NCBI GenBank assembly: GCA_964477485.1
Contig: CAYZEE010000026.1
Span: forward strand, 1-16,137
Direction of reading: 5' to 3'
Length of the DNA stretch: 16,137 nucleotides
DNA from: CAYZEE01 sp964477485
Lineage (GTDB): Bacteria > Patescibacteriota > Microgenomatia > Levybacterales > UBA12049
This document shows, in pieces, positions 13,701 to 16,137 of this stretch; position 1 is the first letter of the stretch; every line of letters begins with the position of its first letter. The notes under the pieces were generated by a model. That model worked only from the letters and a program-made list of their open reading frames with translations, was not told where the DNA came from and made no database searches. Made by a program: the position numbers and the translations under genes.

Positions 13701-16137
13701 NNNNNNNNNNNNNNNNNNNNNNNNNNNNNNNNNNNNNNNNNNNNNNNNNNNNNNNNNNNNNNNNNNNNNNNNNNNNNNNNNNTGGTGTTTGAATAGAGGC
13801 CTTGGTAGCCCACCGCGGTATTGTAAAGCCCTGTGGTAAGGCTGTTAAGAGCCTCGTAGCCCAGGGCAGTAGCGGAAACACCACCGCCTAAGGAAGCAGA
13901 TGCTCCTGTTCCTTCTCCTACGAAAGTACTTTGTCCTGCTCCAGAGGTTGGATTTTTAAATACAGTAGTTCCTCTGGATTGAAGTATAAGTTCTCCGGTG
14001 GTATTTCCTCCTATTGTCAGAGTATTATTATTCGTTGTTTGCAGGTTTCCTGCGCCATTTATAGTAAATCCGGCAGCAGATGAAGCAGTACCGTTGTTGG
14101 TGATCCTGAATTTGGTTACCCCGCTTGCAGAAGCTGTAAAAATGTCATTGGTAGATGCTCCTGTCTGGTTGACTATAAGAGCTGCGTTTCTTCCCGTATT
14201 ACCTCCTTCTATATCAAGAAGGGCAAGAGGACTTCCTGTTCCGACTCCGATATTTCCACCTGTGGCTAAGAACAACTGATTGGCATTGCCATTGCTTTCC
14301 AGAGTCAGGGAACCTGCCGATACGGTATTGATTACCGGATTGGAATTTAGACTTGAAAAATCAAGGGCATCAGTCGTACCACCGCTTTGTCTGAAGCTTA
14401 TGTCATTGGTACTGCCTGCTGCCAGATAGAGTATGTCATTATTGGCTTCAAATAGTCCCCCGCCGGTTGGAGTACTGGTATCAGCAGCCTCTCTGAATCT
14501 TATACCCCTGGGGGTTGAAAAATCTCCGTTATCCAAAGCCAGAAAGCCTCCTGCCACATCCAGTTTGCCTCCCGGATTGGTTGTTCCGATACCTACATTT
14601 CCGGTTCCGTTAAGAGGAGAGAAGATGATATTCCCTGTTGTTGCTCCTCCGATGGTCAGGGTCTGGTTGTTTGTTGTTTGTATGGTTCCTGAACCCGATC
14701 TGAATGTAAGCTGTCCTCCGACAGAGGCTGCTCCTGCTACATCAAGAGTGGCGGTTGGCGAAGTTGTGCCGATCCCTACATTGCCTGAATTGGTGATCAC
14801 AAATTTAGTCGCGCCGCTTGAAGAGGCTGTAAATAAATCTCCTGCTCCGGCATTGTCAATAACCATGGCCGCAAAAGAGGTGTTTGCCGACAGAGAGGCA
14901 ACAGGCGCTATCCCGCTTGTTTGAAAGAGCGCAACGGTATTAGCATTATTATCCATTAAACTCAGGCTGTCAGCAATCTTCGTGTTGCCCATTTGATCCC
15001 CAATGGAATACTTGTAGACATAGGAAGTAGTCGCGTTAACTGACCACATATATGAGCCGTCAAACGTTAATCCGTTGATGTGATCGGTGCCTGCTCCGGG
15101 ATTTATTGTTTGGACAATGTATCCGGTATCAGGATCTATAATATTAACATTCCCCTGATCGCCTGCAGCCCACAGATATCTGCCGTTAAACTCGATGGAG
15201 TTAAACAGACTGTCGTTTGTCCCTGTATAGGTCCATGTTGAGACGAGTGTTCCGTCTTTAGCCAGAAACTTGCGTATAACGCCAGGATTGACATAGGAAG
15301 CGACGTAAATGTAGGCGCCGTCGGTTGTAACTCTGTAACCCACAGAATCCGTAGTATAGGTTCCGATAACTGATGCATCGCTGGCCCGGATCTTGCCCAC
15401 AAATCCCTCTGATGCTGCCCAAATATACTCAACCGATCCTGATGAGGTAACCGTATTCGCAGCCAATATACCGTTAACGTTTGTCATTCCCGAAGCTGTT
15501 GCCACAAAAGAGCCGGTGGTTGGGTTTATTTTTTGAATAAGACCGCCGGATGCATTTGCCATCCATATATTGCTTCCGTCATAAATTACACTCTGGATTC
15601 CTCCTGTTCCTGCGCCTGATGCATTTGACTCCAACACGTAAGTTGCTTTTTGCGTATTGGGATCAAATTTATAAAGATTGCCATATGTATCCGCGGATCC
15701 TATCCAGATGTATTTTCCATCCCAAGCTAGGGATAGCGGCTTCAGGTCGCCGGGCAAACTGTAATTACCAACTACTATTCCATTTTGGTTAATTTTGACA
15801 AGATTATGACCATAATAGTTGGCAATCCAGAAGTTTTGACCATCAAATGTTCCGTAATTAAGGCCGTCGACAGGACTGCCGGTATTTACACTTTTTGATA
15901 CTGCCGGCTGATTCCACCAGTGCCAGAGCGGGATGTTATTATAGCGATACATCTCATCTCCCCGTGTGCTATCAGAAAGTACTGTTCCCTTAACCCTGGC
16001 AATTCCGTTGACGTCCAGATTGTAGGAAGGATTCGTTGTGTTTATCCCTACACTTCCAGTTCCGTTAAGAGGAGAAAGGATAATATTTCCTGTTGTTGCT
16101 CCTCCGATGGTTAGTGTCTGGTTGGCTGTTGTTGCAA
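10735..16137 (-). CDS. Very large tail-fibre/adhesin-like repeat protein (5' end outside window; assembly gap inside)
   Basis: The reading frame is open to the window edge, so the N-terminus is missing; at least about 1,770 codons plus the gap are present. In protein order: a fibre module (NVGIGTTxP...LDV type) at 16137-15960; a seven-bladed beta-propeller-like domain (DGxxxWxAN blades) at about 15880-14990; three or more NVGIGTTxPxxxLDV modules at about 14800-14000; 17-residue GYNNTAVGLQGLYSNTT repeats at about 13880-13220, interrupted by 100 N; another fibre module; a beta-sandwich resembling DUF4082 (GYKFTPNVNGDVTQLGLRAD) at about 12720-12310; a DYAEYYKKAD domain resembling the phage peptidase G2/autoproteolytic fibre domain at about 12025-11620; a Thr/Pro linker; a coiled coil (about 11460-11240); and a C-terminal beta domain ending FDWWIVDEKK. 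Ns of length 100 break the frame artificially; any gap that is a multiple of three restores one frame. It is probably a surface or secreted fibre, but its signal peptide and anchor cannot be seen. Confidence 0.85.
11310..11324. repeat. Palindrome CCGCGTTTGACGCGG inside the adhesin gene
   Basis: An exact copy of the 15-base palindrome in the tRNA-Tyr/tRNA-Thr spacer (1140-1154), here encoding the S-N-A-A stretch of the coiled-coil region. A partial copy, GGGTTTGACGCGGTG, lies at about 10970-10983 next to a CCCAGC/GCTGGG hairpin (10952-10972). Confidence 0.6.
13220..13880 (-). repeat. Tandem 17-residue (51-base) GxNNTAVGxxALxxNTT repeats
   Basis: Two units at 13577-13627 and 13628-13678 are identical at the DNA level, and a third begins at 13679 and runs into the gap. 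Flanking units diverge (GADNVGIGYEALYYNTT, NSNNVALGDYALFNSKA). This is the YadA-head/tail-fibre type of beta-roll repeat. High identity explains the assembly break and implies recent copy-number change. Confidence 0.85.
13683..13782. other. Assembly gap of 100 N
   Basis: Exactly 100 Ns, a usual placeholder for unknown length. The bases before (CCTG) and after (TGGTGTTTGAATAGAGGCC) join to give a perfect 51-base repeat phase, so the missing length is probably a multiple of 51, possibly zero. Confidence 0.95.
14595..14680. repeat. Near-identical direct repeat within the adhesin gene, copy 1
   Basis: This block, encoding NQTLTIGGATTGNIIFSPLN and the following GTGNVGIG, is nearly identical to 16050-16135. 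A more diverged version lies at about 13995-14050. It marks duplication of a fibre module. Confidence 0.7.
16050..16137. repeat. Near-identical direct repeat within the adhesin gene, copy 2
   Basis: Matches 14595-14680 with only a handful of differences over about 85 bases and is cut by the window edge. The two copies flank the beta-propeller domain, so recombination between them would delete or duplicate the propeller in frame. Confidence 0.7.

Noticed and set aside
13571..13884. Two separate genes, or a frameshifted pseudogene, in the adhesin region
   Set aside because: The frame shift equals the 100-N placeholder modulo three, and the repeat phase is continuous across the gap, so this is one gene with an assembly gap.
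10375..13884. Diversity-generating retroelement
   Set aside because: Only an Avd-related fold family is present. There is no reverse transcriptase, no template/variable repeat pair with adenine-biased changes, and the adhesin C-terminus is not a C-type lectin fold.

Overview
The window looks like a chromosomal piece from a Candidate Phyla Radiation (Patescibacteria) bacterium, most likely of the Microgenomates group. This is inferred from the sequence rather than proved. The signs are low G+C, almost no Shine-Dalgarno sites, leaderless genes driven by extended -10 promoters, a ribosomal protein L1 with a long Lys/Glu-rich N-terminal extension, an in-frame heptamer array inside rplJ, and a very large repeat-built surface protein whose C-terminus resembles proteins I recall from that group. 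UGA is used as a stop (gpmA, the GT39-type gene), so the Gracilibacteria-type code does not apply.

Layout: (1) 1-746, gpmA, a glycolytic phosphoglycerate mutase. (2) 747-1059, a gene-poor stretch with several hairpins. (3) 1060-1315, three tRNAs on the minus strand (Thr-TGT, Tyr-GTA, Thr-GGT), sharing a mirrored divergent promoter region with rpmG (L33) and tRNA-Trp on the plus strand. (4) 1781-5347, an envelope/sugar block: GT39-type membrane glycosyltransferase and GNAT acetyltransferase on plus; galU and a PAP2 phosphatase on minus. (5) 5451-10034, the translation block secE-nusG-rplK-rplA-rplJ-rplL, interrupted by a minus-strand GT4 glycosyltransferase between rplA and rplJ. (6) 10041-16137, minus strand: a very large tail-fibre/adhesin-like protein, open at the window edge and broken by a 100-N assembly gap, followed 12 nt later by a four-helix-bundle protein and then a small helix-turn-helix protein.

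Sections 3 and 5 together look like the widespread bacterial cluster tRNA(Thr-Tyr-Thr)/rpmG/tRNA-Trp/secE/nusG/rplK/rplA/rplJ/rplL. Here it has been split by two insertions, has its tRNAs inverted, and is not followed by rpoB. galU, PAP2, the two glycosyltransferases and the adhesin suggest investment in surface glycans and surface attachment.

The main non-genic signals are a dispersed CTAGTTGCTAAT-type repeat found just upstream of several genes (one copy also codes the C-terminus of L10), a recurring TGnTAnAAT promoter whose predicted start site often falls on the ATG, an attenuator-like hairpin carrying the rplJ Shine-Dalgarno, and a short palindrome shared by a tRNA spacer and the adhesin gene.
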